Shown piece by piece: positions 34,872 to 42,681 of a stretch of 64,000 nucleotides of DNA. The notes under the pieces were generated by a model. It did not search any database and was not told the origin of the DNA. It saw nothing but the letters and a program-made list of their open reading frames with translations. The position numbers and the translations under genes are program-made. Position 1 is the first letter of the stretch, and each line of letters opens with the position of its first letter. This DNA comes from JBAZJI01 sp964596325 (GTDB taxonomy: Bacteria; Patescibacteriota; Minisyncoccia; Minisyncoccales; JAGOPM01): contig CAZQSQ010000003.1 of assembly GCA_964596325.1 (NCBI GenBank), positions 1 through 64,000 on the forward strand. Direction: 5' to 3'.

Positions 34872-35822
34872 TTATCTTTGGCATTGGCCTCCAACTTTCC
34901 GGTACCCGGCCTTACAAACCCAGGATTTGCCATCGGCGGCCAGCTGGCCATTAAGCGGAATTAAAATTTTCGTGCATTCCCCACCAGAATCCTCGTAGCC
35001 AAACTTACAGCTTAATTTTTTGACCCCGGCCACTGCCCTGATGGGAGATTTTACCCTTCCGGCCTTAACGCAAATTCTTTGATCATTGGCCAAATACTGC
35101 ACAACATAGCCAGAATTGCAAACCCAGGATTTGCCGGTCACGCTAAGCTTGGCATTAGCCGGAATTTCAATCTTCTGACAAAAGTCCCCATCTTCGGTTC
35201 GTTCGTATCCTTTGTCACAATCCCAACCGTCTTTAGCCTCGGAATCTGCGTGCCCATGCGCCGGAAAAATCAATCTTTCGCACCCGCCAAAGGCCTTTTT
35301 GAAGCCAAAAACGCAACCCCAATCATCGGTATTGGTGCCCAGTTTAATCTTGGCCACCGAAGGGACAGAATCCAATTCACAAACATCTTGGCCATAAACT
35401 TTCTTAAACCCGAATAAGCAACTCCAACCCTTTCCGCTATCGCTAAGTGCCGCATTTTCCGGCACGCTTATTTTCTCGCAACGCTTGGTCTGGGGATCTT
35501 CAAAATAACCGAAATAGCAATAAAGGCGCCCATCAACCATTTCCCCTGCATAAACGGGAAAGCTTAGCTGCCTTATAATAGAATAATCATTGGTTTCTCC
35601 GGCCGTATTTTGGGCCGCGTAATACCGGGCCATATCTTGATTGTACTTGGCCTCCACGTAATCCTCGGAAATATAACAAGTGAATGGTGAGTTACCGCAA
35701 TCCAGCCCCGAATATGATGATTGCCTGTAGCCGCCATCAACCCACTCTTGGTAGGCCAAAACCTTCGGCGCGATTAAAATTAAAATAGAAAATATAACAA
35801 GCCCAAATAAAATCTTTTTCAT
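34872..35822 (-). CDS. Secreted cysteine-repeat protein
   Basis: 316 aa from ATG 35822, which begins a signal peptide (MKKILFGLVIFSILILIAPK). From about residue 105 there are five or six EGF-like-sized modules of about 38 residues. Each has the pattern C-x3-GY/F-x(n)-G-x2-C-x4-P-x-NA-x(n)-G-x-W-C, for example GKSWVCNSGY and GKSWVCKAGY. The cysteines probably form disulfides outside the cell. No enzyme motif. The promoter -10 is 9 nt before the ATG, which implies an almost leaderless mRNA. Confidence 0.8.
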   Translation of the reverse strand: MKKILFGLVIFSILILIAPKVLAYQEWVDGGYRQSSYSGLDCGNSPFTCYISEDYVEAKYNQDMARYYAAQNTAGETNDYSIIRQLSFPVYAGEMVDGRLYCYFGYFEDPQTKRCEKISVPENAALSDSGKGWSCLFGFKKVYGQDVCELDSVPSVAKIKLGTNTDDWGCVFGFKKAFGGCERLIFPAHGHADSEAKDGWDCDKGYERTEDGDFCQKIEIPANAKLSVTGKSWVCNSGYVVQYLANDQRICVKAGRVKSPIRAVAGVKKLSCKFGYEDSGGECTKILIPLNGQLAADGKSWVCKAGYRKVGGQCQR

Positions 35823-35831
35823 ATCAGGCTC

Positions 35832-35861
35832 ATTATACCAAACAGCACCAAAGTATCGCAA
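35832..35861 (-). promoter_or_regulatory. Promoter giving a near-leaderless mRNA for 34872-35822
   Basis: Minus-strand TTGCGA (35856-35861), 18-bp spacer, TATAAT (35832-35837). Only 9 nt separate the -10 from the ATG. Confidence 0.6.
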
Positions 35862-35874
35862 ACTGTTCATCCTC

Positions 35875-35903
35875 TTGCCAAAAATGAAAAATTATACTAT
35901 TAT
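35875..35903 (+). promoter_or_regulatory. Promoter of rpmB
   Basis: TTGCCA (35875-35880), 17-bp spacer, TATTAT (35898-35903). Confidence 0.7.
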
Positions 35904-35930
35904 TTAGAAGTCAAAATAATTACTGAAACT

Positions 35931-36152
35931 ATGTCCAGAATCTGCACCATTTGCGGCAAGGGCTCCATTATGACCCGCGAGTATAAGAAGCTCATGTCCC
36001 GCTACAATCCCGGCCCAAAGAAAAGGAAATTCCCTAATTTGCACAAAGTCTTAGTGCCTGTTTCGGCTATTGGCAAATACAAAAAGTTCGCCGGTCAAAA
36101 AGTTTTGGCCTGTGCTAAATGTATCAAAGCCCTGAGCAAAAAGACGAAATAA
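35931..36152 (+). CDS. rpmB: 50S ribosomal protein bL28
   Basis: 73 aa. MSRICTICGKGS at the N terminus and KKRKFPNLHKVLVPVSAIGK match bL28. CTIC and CAKC form a probable zinc site, as in the Zn-type of this protein. No Shine-Dalgarno. Followed by tRNA-Pro. Confidence 0.93.
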   Translation: MSRICTICGKGSIMTREYKKLMSRYNPGPKKRKFPNLHKVLVPVSAIGKYKKFAGQKVLACAKCIKALSKKTK

Positions 36153-36193
36153 CAAAAACCCTCTTGGCTGCCGGGAATGCCTAATTACGGGCA

Positions 36194-36224
36194 AGCCCGC
36201 CGTAGCCTTTGGCGAAGGCGGGCT
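36194..36224. repeat. REP-like palindrome touching the tRNA-Pro 5' end
   Basis: AGCCCGCC-GTAGCCTTTGGCGAA-GGCGGGCT: an 8-bp perfect stem with inner pairing. The right arm runs into the first bases of the tRNA acceptor stem. Confidence 0.75.
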
Positions 36225-36289
36225 GTAGTACAACGGCAGTACATGCCCTTGGGGTGGGTAAAATCCGGGTTCAATTCCCGGCAGCCCGA
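36219..36289 (+). tRNA. tRNA-Pro (anticodon GGG)
   Basis: Acceptor CGGGCTG/CAGCCCG with discriminator A, as expected for tRNA-Pro. The D-arm stem is GTAC/GTAC. The anticodon stem TGCCC/GGGTA encloses TTGGGGT, giving anticodon GGG with G37. The T-arm is CCGGG-TTCAATT-CCCGG. CCA is not encoded. It reads CCC and CCU codons. Confidence 0.92.
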
Positions 36290-36299
36290 CAAACGAAAG

Positions 36300-36399
36300 N
36301 NNNNNNNNNNNNNNNNNNNNNNNNNNNNNNNNNNNNNNNNNNNNNNNNNNNNNNNNNNNNNNNNNNNNNNNNNNNNNNNNNNNNNNNNNNNNNNNNNNN
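36300..36399. other. Assembly gap (100 N)
   Basis: The flanks differ, so sequence between tRNA-Pro and the non-coding cluster is missing. Confidence 0.95.
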
Positions 36400-36404
36400 C
36401 CCCC

Positions 36405-36433
36405 TTGACAAAATATATAAAGTATGCTATCAT
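36405..36433 (+). promoter_or_regulatory. Promoter of non-coding unit A
   Basis: TTGACA (36405-36410), 17-bp spacer, TATCAT (36428-36433) with TGC before the -10. Confidence 0.85.
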
Positions 36434-36439
36434 TAAAAA

Positions 36440-37436
36440 CCAATCAATGGACAAGGTCCTGGTTGGTTTACAAGGGAAAAGGCCCCAATTTCAGCAACAG
36501 AGATTGCTCCAGTAAATTCTACGGCGACGATTGTATCGGAAAGGGGCCTAACCCGGCATAAATGCTCATTCATATTCATATATTTTCCACTCTCCCACCC
36601 ACTCATGGTATTTGTTTTTGACCAGCAACCGGTTGCGGTTGCAAGTCTTCACCCCAAGCGCTAAAGCGCAGAGAGAACAACAGCCATGAACCATATTCGA
36701 GACGAACCATGATTTTTGCCTAAAAATGGCCCAAGCCAAATAACTGGGACCGCCCAGATTACTTTGACCAAGCCATCCACCAACACGCTGAACCGCGCTG
36801 CAGTGCCAAAAAAATCGCTGCAGGCAAACCGCCATTAGCCGAATTGCCAGGAAGGCTAGTGAAAAGGCGTCACCATCAAGAAATGGTAGAAAGGTGAATT
36901 ATTCACCATGATAGGCCAAAAAATCGATCTTTAAGATCAATGAGTTCAAATAGGATCAGGGGAAATCTTTCAGAAAACTTGTTTGCAGGGAGTTATGAAC
37001 CATGCAAAAAGTCACTCTGTTGATACCCCGCCCGGACAAATGATCCGGTTTATCTCGCTTAATTGTTTGCTTGGCAGACATCATCCAACAAACAGCCGGA
37101 GAACAATGTGTCCACGCCCTATCTATAAAAGGCCTTAGTGTTCGAGGAACAGCACTGGAATCGGTCCCGTGAGACCCATTCTTCCACTGCTCTAGATTCC
37201 AAGACAGAGGCATTTGGCTTATTGCCAACAAGAGGGATAGCGCAAGTACGGCTCCAAAGCGACCCGTACAAGACATTGCCAGTATTTTTTGAAACATCAG
37301 ATTTTCGTCAACATCAGTCGTAAAGACTCCTGACAAGAATCCGAATGCAAGGGGCAAGAGACATGGAAAATCCCACACAGGCGACCTTACCCCAAAGGCG
37401 CCTTTCGTTTTTTAAGGGCCTTTGCGCCCTTTTTTG
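36440..37436 (+). ncRNA. Candidate large structured non-coding RNA A, about 1.0 kb
   Basis: The unit starts at a strong promoter and ends at an intrinsic terminator, and holds no convincing reading frame with a start signal. It is dense in local inverted repeats. The first is AACCAA/TTGGTT (36438-36443 with 36463-36468) enclosing GGAC/GTCC. A multibranch closed by GGCCCC (36481-36486) and GGGGCC (36543-36548) encloses AGCAA/TTGCT. Further hairpins are CTGGG/CCCAG near 36745, GGTGAA/TTCACC near 36895, and GTACGG/CCGTAC near 37250. I did not find the marks of tmRNA, RNase P RNA or SRP RNA, and it is longer than those. Large ornate RNAs (GOLLD, ROOL, OLE) have similar size, and GOLLD/ROOL are often near tRNAs, but I cannot assign it. 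Confidence 0.6.
37414..37436 (+). terminator. Terminator of unit A
   Basis: AAGGGC-CTTTGC-GCCCTT followed by TTTTG. The next -35 begins at 37441. Confidence 0.85.
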
Positions 37437-37440
37437 TATA

Positions 37441-37469
37441 TTGACAAAAAGCCCTCTCTTAAATAATAT
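37441..37469 (+). promoter_or_regulatory. Promoter of non-coding unit B
   Basis: TTGACA (37441-37446), 17-bp spacer, TAATAT (37464-37469), directly after the terminator of unit A. Confidence 0.8.
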
Positions 37470-37475
37470 ACTGTT

Positions 37476-38043
37476 ACTGAACGCATGCGCGCTCAGGAGA
37501 CCTAGCCCCTTAAAACACGCCTATATATCTTAGCAGTCATCCCACGCCCAGATGGAAACTTTCAAGGAGGTGCAATGCTCTTTATAAGAGCGGGTCCAAA
37601 ATGATTTTTTAAGGTTGTTTTAGGGAAATCCAAATCCCGCAGTCAAAGGAATGCGAGGACTCCCCCAAGCCATCATCCGGCCATGTGCACGGAATTCTCT
37701 CCAATGCAAAGACAAAGGAGGAAAATGGTTAGGAGTAGGGATAAACCCTGATAACAAAAAACGCGACGCGCAAAAAAAATGATTTTCTACTTTTAGGTGG
37801 TTGATGCACGGGCAAGCGGCCAAGAATAAACGAATCCAAAAAGGCTTATAAGATTGCAATCGAGCTAATGGATTATATTGGCTTACAGCCAAGTTCAGGT
37901 GACAGTACCCGTTAAAAATAATGCCATAAACTTTCACATCCGGGGCATTATGTATTCAGCCACTCTACCAAACCCCACACCTTATGGGACAATGCCAAGA
38001 TTATTCATCCAAAAGCGCTCTACCCAAGAGCGCGCTTTTATTT
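37476..38043 (+). ncRNA. Candidate structured non-coding RNA B, about 0.57 kb
   Basis: Bounded by its own promoter and terminator, with no credible gene inside. Local pairings include AGGG/CCCT near 37740, GATTGCAATC near 37855, GGCT/AGCC near 37880, and TAATGCC/GGCATTA around 37918-37952. No clear sequence match to unit A by eye. Lacks a T-arm-like 3' end (against tmRNA) and the conserved RNase P core in the right order. Function unknown. Confidence 0.5.
38011..38043 (+). terminator. Terminator of unit B
   Basis: AAAAGCGCTC-TACCCAA-GAGCGCGCTTTT followed by ATTT; one bulge in the stem. Confidence 0.75.
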
Positions 38044-38051
38044 GTCTTTAT

Positions 38052-38079
38052 TTGACTAAAAGAGGTCAAATGGTATTAT
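38052..38079 (+). promoter_or_regulatory. Promoter of non-coding unit C
   Basis: TTGACT (38052-38057), 16-bp spacer, TATTAT (38074-38079), 9 bp after the terminator of unit B. Confidence 0.78.
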
Positions 38080-38085
38080 TATTTG

Positions 38086-38302
38086 GGATCAATCTGACCA
38101 TTGCTCCTCCAGCACTTTTACCCATAAACACTCTAGAGATAACCCCGTAGGTAGACGATCCTACATTTTTCACCTCGGGCCCGGCCTGAATTAATTTTCA
38201 AAATATTTGAAACTCCTTATAAATAGCCAATTTCGCCGGGCCCCGCCATAAAACATCTTTGATGTCTCCCTCATAAGCCGCTTTTAGCGGCTTCTTTTAT
38301 TA
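38086..38302 (+). ncRNA. Candidate structured non-coding RNA C, about 0.22 kb
   Basis: Contains GTAGG/CCTAC near 38148. A long stem GGGCCCGGC/GCCGGGCCC (about 38177 and 38235) encloses TTTCAAA-ATA-TTTGAAA, and ACATC/GATGT lies near 38255, before an intrinsic terminator. Size and rod-like shape would allow a 6S-type RNA, but I see no decisive feature. No reading frame with a ribosome site. Confidence 0.55.
38275..38302 (+). terminator. Terminator of unit C
   Basis: AAGCCGC-TTTTA-GCGGCTT followed by CTTTTATT. Confidence 0.85.
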
Positions 38303-38338
38303 TTCGCTTATTGCGCAGGATTGCCCAATACTGTATTC

Positions 38339-38366
38339 AAAAAGCCCGCTCGCGCGGGCTTTTTTG
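38339..38366. terminator. Bidirectional terminator between unit C and the NMP kinase
   Basis: AAAAAGCCCGC-TCGC-GCGGGCTTTTTT, with T runs on both strands. It serves the minus-strand kinase gene. Confidence 0.9.
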
Positions 38367-38375
38367 GTCTAACAA

Positions 38376-39452
38376 TTAAAGTCCTAAAACATCTGACATC
38401 TGCTTAATGAGGGAAAGGGCGACTGGGGCCGGCATCAAAGAGTTGGAAACTAGCCCTCGGTCATCAATAATTGTCCAAGGCTTTTCCGTTACTTTTACTG
38501 TGCCATCCCCCTGCTCTTCGTAGACATATTCGGGAGTCAATTCATAGTCATCCACCATATCCTTAACCATATCCAAGGGCACAGAATTGCGCAAAAGAAC
38601 TTTGGGGATGCCATAAAGGCCGAAAGCTTTTTCCACCAATGTATCATCGGCCTCAATCCTATCGCGGATGGCTTCAATCCCTAAATTATCGCCTTCCTTT
38701 TGTACCATCACGGGGTTACCGCCAGTGCATTCAGGATTATCACAAATTAATTCGTATTCTTTTTTATTTTTATTGAATTGCACTTTGGAGGTGCGCAACA
38801 GTTTCAAATTGCGCGGAGTCTTGCAGGCTGGGCAAATACGACGGTATTTAATGCGCTCATCAATAATAGAGGCAGAAACATCAATTAAAACAAAGAAGTC
38901 CGGGTCTTGCCTATAATCGATTAAGTCACGGAAATATAAAGAATAAGAAATCTGGTCTAATTGCCTTGGAAAACCATCTAAAAAGATAGCTTTGCGCGGG
39001 TGCTTGGCAATTTCGCGCTTAGTCAAAGCCAAAATGAGTTCCGTGGGCAAAAGCTTAGAAACATCACGAGAGAGCAAAATATTGATACCCTCTTCCGGAT
39101 CACCATAACCACGATAATTTTTCTCCAACCAAGCAATTAATTCTTTTTTCTTAGAGGGGTCTTTTGCCTCTTCGTTGACCGAGCGGACAAGATCGCCAAT
39201 AGAAATATGCGCGACTCTATCGGTTTGGATAGCCTCAGCAAAAAGCTTAGAATAGGTTCCCTTACCGGAATTTTTCTTGCCCAACAAATACGCAACAAAC
39301 GTGCCACCCTTATCCAAATAATCCTTTATCTTGGCTATCTCTAATCCGGCTTTGGCCTGAAAATATTCTTTGCGGCCCGCTACGGTCGTAAGGTCGAACT
39401 TTCTATCAACCCCCTGGACTCTAGTTTTGAAAACCGGGAACTCAATCTTCAT
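38376..39452 (-). CDS. Large adenylate kinase-like nucleoside monophosphate kinase
   Basis: 358 aa, much longer than Adk (about 215). It begins with about 50 extra residues, then the P-loop YLLGKKNSGKGTYS. IFLDGFPRQLDQ is the Adk-type Walker B region. A four-cysteine lid (CPACKTPRN and CDNPEC) probably binds zinc. About 90 residues extend past the normal end. The NMP-binding part reads HISIGDLVRSV, closer to classical Adk than the kinase at 14010-14708. Either may be the true adenylate kinase. Two ATG codons in tandem (39455 and 39452). Confidence 0.85.
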   Translation of the reverse strand: MKIEFPVFKTRVQGVDRKFDLTTVAGRKEYFQAKAGLEIAKIKDYLDKGGTFVAYLLGKKNSGKGTYSKLFAEAIQTDRVAHISIGDLVRSVNEEAKDPSKKKELIAWLEKNYRGYGDPEEGINILLSRDVSKLLPTELILALTKREIAKHPRKAIFLDGFPRQLDQISYSLYFRDLIDYRQDPDFFVLIDVSASIIDERIKYRRICPACKTPRNLKLLRTSKVQFNKNKKEYELICDNPECTGGNPVMVQKEGDNLGIEAIRDRIEADDTLVEKAFGLYGIPKVLLRNSVPLDMVKDMVDDYELTPEYVYEEQGDGTVKVTEKPWTIIDDRGLVSNSLMPAPVALSLIKQMSDVLGL

Positions 39453-39477
39453 CATATATTTATTGCTTTAATGATAT

Positions 39478-39507
39478 AAAAAAACCGGCTCTTTGCAAGG
39501 AGCGGGC
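39478..39507 (-). terminator. Terminator after nrdG
   Basis: Minus-strand CCGCTC-CTTGCAAA-GAGCCGG, one bulge, followed by seven T. Confidence 0.7.
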
Positions 39508-39565
39508 GTAAAAATCTAAATTCCAAATCTGTTATTCTATTGAAATTTGATATTGGGACTTTTCT

Positions 39566-40273
39566 TTATATATAGTTTCTCACCTTTACGCTCTTAAAAT
39601 ACGGCCTAGCAGCTTGTTCGGCTTCTTTAATTTCTTGGTCAGTATAGGGGGAAAGCGACATCAAGGAAGGGTCCAAAGTTTTATCCGGGCGAAAATTCTG
39701 CAAATAATAGGAAACGTCTAAGCCGCCAATCCATTTGGCAATTTGGGGCATATCCGAAGCCGAAACCAAACCCGGAACCATGGTAGTTCTGAATTCAAAG
39801 GCAATATTATTTTTCTTCAATTCCTTTACACTTTCCTCTATTTTCTGAAAATCCGCAGCGCCACAGCCAACCTTTTTATAATTTTCAGGCTTGGCTTTGA
39901 TATCCATAGCTACATAATCGAGAAAATTTCCCTTAAAAAGCTTTTTAAGCATGGCGGGATTGCTGCCATTAGTGTCTAGTTTCACCAAAAATCCCAAATT
40001 TTTTATCTTCCTTATAAAATTGGGTAAATCCTCATTTAGGGTTGGCTCTCCGCCACAGACTACCACCCCGTCGAGCATCCCGACTTTGTCCTTCAGAAAA
40101 GCAAAAAATTTTTCCTCGCTGATTGTCGGCTGCCTTAAAATTTTTTCCGGCAAAACAATTTCCGCCGAATAGCAAAACGGGCAACGGAAATTGCAGCCGG
40201 CCAAAAAAACAACGCAGGCTATTTTACCCGGATAATCGATTAATGTTGTTTTTTGCAATCCGGCAATAAGCAT
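39566..40273 (-). CDS. nrdG: Anaerobic ribonucleotide reductase activating protein (radical SAM)
   Basis: 235 aa. The N-terminal LIAGLQKTTLIDYPGKIACV is followed by AGCNFRCPFCYS, the CxxxCxxC that holds the 4Fe-4S cluster. VVVCGGEPTLNEDL binds S-adenosylmethionine. It generates the glycyl radical on NrdD, encoded just upstream. Radical SAM enzymes of this type need low oxygen. No Shine-Dalgarno is seen. Confidence 0.93.
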   Translation of the reverse strand: MLIAGLQKTTLIDYPGKIACVVFLAGCNFRCPFCYSAEIVLPEKILRQPTISEEKFFAFLKDKVGMLDGVVVCGGEPTLNEDLPNFIRKIKNLGFLVKLDTNGSNPAMLKKLFKGNFLDYVAMDIKAKPENYKKVGCGAADFQKIEESVKELKKNNIAFEFRTTMVPGLVSASDMPQIAKWIGGLDVSYYLQNFRPDKTLDPSLMSLSPYTDQEIKEAEQAARPYFKSVKVRNYI

Positions 40274-40315
40274 AAAATCAACCGATAACTAATTTAATAA
40301 ACCGAGAACCTCATT

Positions 40316-40343
40316 TCATCATACCGGTGAAAGCCGGTATCCA
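40316..40343. repeat. REP-like palindrome in the nrdD-nrdG spacer
   Basis: TCATACCGG-TGAAAG-CCGGTATCCA, the shape of the widespread TCAT-CCCGCGAAAGCGGG-ATCC type of small repeat. A related copy is at 61265-61290. A second hairpin, CCCCGC-TTTTTAG-GCGGGG, follows near 40372. Confidence 0.65.
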
Positions 40344-40394
40344 TCGGAAATTTTTCATTCTAAACCTTTCCCCGCTTTTTAGGCGGGGAAAAAT

Positions 40395-42560
40395 TTACGG
40401 TTCCTTGACTAGGATTGCTTGGACGTGCGAGCCCTCTTGGGCAGGAGCGGCTTGGGGAATTTCCACTTTATAAGTTTTCCGGTCACAATATTCCTGCTGC
40501 TTGCCTTCATTCCACTGGTTGACTGGCCTCAAATAGCCGACAATGCGCGAATACACTTCGCAAGGCTGCTGAACCACGCATTTGGGGCAAGTCTTGTGCT
40601 CGCCGGAAATGTATCCATGCACAGGACAAATGGAAAAGGTCGGAGTAATGGTGATATAAGGGAGCCGGAATTTGCTGAATATTTTTTTGACTAAATTCTT
40701 CACTGGCCCTATCTCGTGTATCCTCTCCCCGACAAAAATATGCAAAACCGTTCCGCCGGTATATTTGCATTGTATCTCGTCTTGCAGTTTCAGAGTCTCA
40801 AAAACATCATCAGTATAATTGACGGGCAACAAGGTGGAATTGGTGTAGTAAGGCACTTCCTTGGTTCCGGCGTGGATTATGTCGGGGTGCGCTTTTAAGT
40901 CTTTGAGCGCCAAGCGATAGGAAGTACTTTCTGCCGGCGTCGCTTCCAAATTATAAATATTCCCGGTTTCCTCTTGATACTTGACCAATACGTCCCTCAT
41001 ATAATCGAGCACCTCCAAAGTGAATTTGCGCCCTTTTTGCGAGCCGATATCCTCGCCTAAGAAATTCAAAAGGGTTTCATTCATACCGGTCAGGCCAATG
41101 GTAGAAAAATGATTGGCAAAATATTTTCCGCGGGCTTTTCTGACTCCGGCCAAATAATAGCGCGAATAAGGATAAAGGCCTTTCTCAATGAAATTTTCCA
41201 AAACCTTGCGCTTTATCTCCAAGCTGTCTTTGGCCAAATCCATTATTTTATGCAACTGGGCGAAAAACTCCTTTTTAGTTTTGGAAGTGTGGCCAATTCT
41301 GGGCAAATTAATAGTTACTACGCCCACCGAGCCGGTCAGGGCTCCGGCACCAAAAAGTCCACCGCCGCCTCGGTTGCGCAGCTCGGTCAAATCCAAGCGC
41401 AGCCTGCAGCACATAGAACGCACATCCTTGGGGTCCATTTCCGAGTTTATATAATTGGCAAAATAATTTATGCCGTATTTTGCCGTCGCCTCCCAAACGA
41501 TATCAAGATCGGGATTATCCCAATCAAAATCCTTGGTAATATTTATAGTTGGTATCGGAAAAGTAAAGGGCCGTCCGTTTTTATCACCCTCCAGCATGCA
41601 CTCATAGATAGCTTTGTCTAAAATCCGCATTTCTTCCTGATATTCGGAATAGGTTTTTTCTTGCGCCACGCCACCCACTAAAGCCGGCTCAGTGGCAAAA
41701 GCCGCCGAGGGTTTGATATCCAAAGTAATATTGGTGAAGGGCGTCTGAAATCCAACCCTAGTTGGCACGGCCAAATTAAACATGAATTCCTGCATCGCCT
41801 GCTTAACTTGCTGATAGTTCAAATTGTCATGGCGAATGTAAGGGGCCAGCAAAGTATCAAAATTAGAAAAGGCCACGGCTCCGGCGCACTCTCCCTGCAT
41901 CGTGTAAAGAAAGTTTACAATTTGCCCAAGGGCAGAACGGAAATGCTTGGGCGGCTTGGATTCCACTTTGCCATTAACCCCGCCAAAACCTTTGAGCAAA
42001 AAATCGTAAAGATCCCAACCCATACAATACGGTCCGAGCGTATCTAAATTATGCACATGAAAAGCCCCGCTCTCATTGGCCTCGCGGACTTCTTTGGGAT
42101 AAATTTTTTCCAGCCAATACTTTTTCATCACATAGGTCGCCACATAATGGTTAAGACCCTGTAAAGAATAAGCCATATTGGCATTCTCTTTCACTTCCCA
42201 ATCCAATTTATTCAAATATTGTTCAACGTGCCCAACCGATTCATCAGTAGCTTTTTCGATTTCGCGTAATTGTCTCCTCTGCTCACGATAAATAATGTAA
42301 GCCTTAGCCGTTTCCACCAAATCTTCCAGCATCAATACTTCCTCGATAACATCCTGCACCTGCTCAATGTTGGGCGCCTCACCCTTACGGAACCTTCGCG
42401 ATAAAATATCAGTCACCTTATCGGAAACTTTTGCCGCCATCTCATAATCCCCGGCATTAGTTGCCAAAATTGCTTTCTCGACCGCGTCGGTAATTTTCGC
42501 TTGGTCGAAGTCAACGATGCGACCATCCCGTTTTTGAATCTTTTCGAGCTTTTTCACCAT
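40395..42560 (-). CDS. nrdD: Anaerobic ribonucleoside-triphosphate reductase
   Basis: 721 aa. Reduces NTPs to dNTPs without oxygen. Residues 1-95 are an ATP-cone (KKLEKIQKRDGRIVDFDQAK). The catalytic barrel has MCCRLRLDLTELRNRGGGG, with the active-site Cys region. The C-terminal zinc site is CPVHGYISGEHKTCPKC, and the glycyl radical loop reads RIVGYLRPVNQWNEGKQQEY. Together with nrdG it forms the only dNTP route in this window, so anaerobic life is likely. A promoter lies upstream. Confidence 0.97.
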   Translation of the reverse strand: MVKKLEKIQKRDGRIVDFDQAKITDAVEKAILATNAGDYEMAAKVSDKVTDILSRRFRKGEAPNIEQVQDVIEEVLMLEDLVETAKAYIIYREQRRQLREIEKATDESVGHVEQYLNKLDWEVKENANMAYSLQGLNHYVATYVMKKYWLEKIYPKEVREANESGAFHVHNLDTLGPYCMGWDLYDFLLKGFGGVNGKVESKPPKHFRSALGQIVNFLYTMQGECAGAVAFSNFDTLLAPYIRHDNLNYQQVKQAMQEFMFNLAVPTRVGFQTPFTNITLDIKPSAAFATEPALVGGVAQEKTYSEYQEEMRILDKAIYECMLEGDKNGRPFTFPIPTINITKDFDWDNPDLDIVWEATAKYGINYFANYINSEMDPKDVRSMCCRLRLDLTELRNRGGGGLFGAGALTGSVGVVTINLPRIGHTSKTKKEFFAQLHKIMDLAKDSLEIKRKVLENFIEKGLYPYSRYYLAGVRKARGKYFANHFSTIGLTGMNETLLNFLGEDIGSQKGRKFTLEVLDYMRDVLVKYQEETGNIYNLEATPAESTSYRLALKDLKAHPDIIHAGTKEVPYYTNSTLLPVNYTDDVFETLKLQDEIQCKYTGGTVLHIFVGERIHEIGPVKNLVKKIFSKFRLPYITITPTFSICPVHGYISGEHKTCPKCVVQQPCEVYSRIVGYLRPVNQWNEGKQQEYCDRKTYKVEIPQAAPAQEGSHVQAILVKEP

Positions 42561-42602
42561 AAAAATATTTGAAATTTTTCTATTAAATTCTAGGTACTAA
42601 TA

Positions 42603-42630
42603 ATTTTAAGCTTTCAATTTTTTGAGTCAA
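42603..42630 (-). promoter_or_regulatory. Promoter of nrdD-nrdG
   Basis: Minus-strand TTGACT (42625-42630), 16-bp spacer, TAAAAT (42603-42608). Confidence 0.7.
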
Positions 42631-42681
42631 TCCTTGACCGATTTTGCAACTTCTGTCCTTGGAAGTGCGTGTTTTATGATT

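Noticed and set aside
37878..38150. Short open frames inside the non-coding cluster
   Set aside because: They lack ribosome sites, cross the terminator and promoter signals and have no protein-like composition.
36440..38302. Housekeeping tmRNA, RNase P RNA or SRP RNA in the non-coding cluster
   Set aside because: I looked for a T-arm-like 3' end and tag frame, for GAGGAAAGTC with a late ACAGAA, and for a GGAAGCA-type SRP loop in the right order, and did not find them. A covariance model could still overturn this.
40360..40395. Terminator after nrdD
   Set aside because: The CCCCGC hairpin lacks a T run on the minus strand; nrdD and nrdG are likely co-transcribed.
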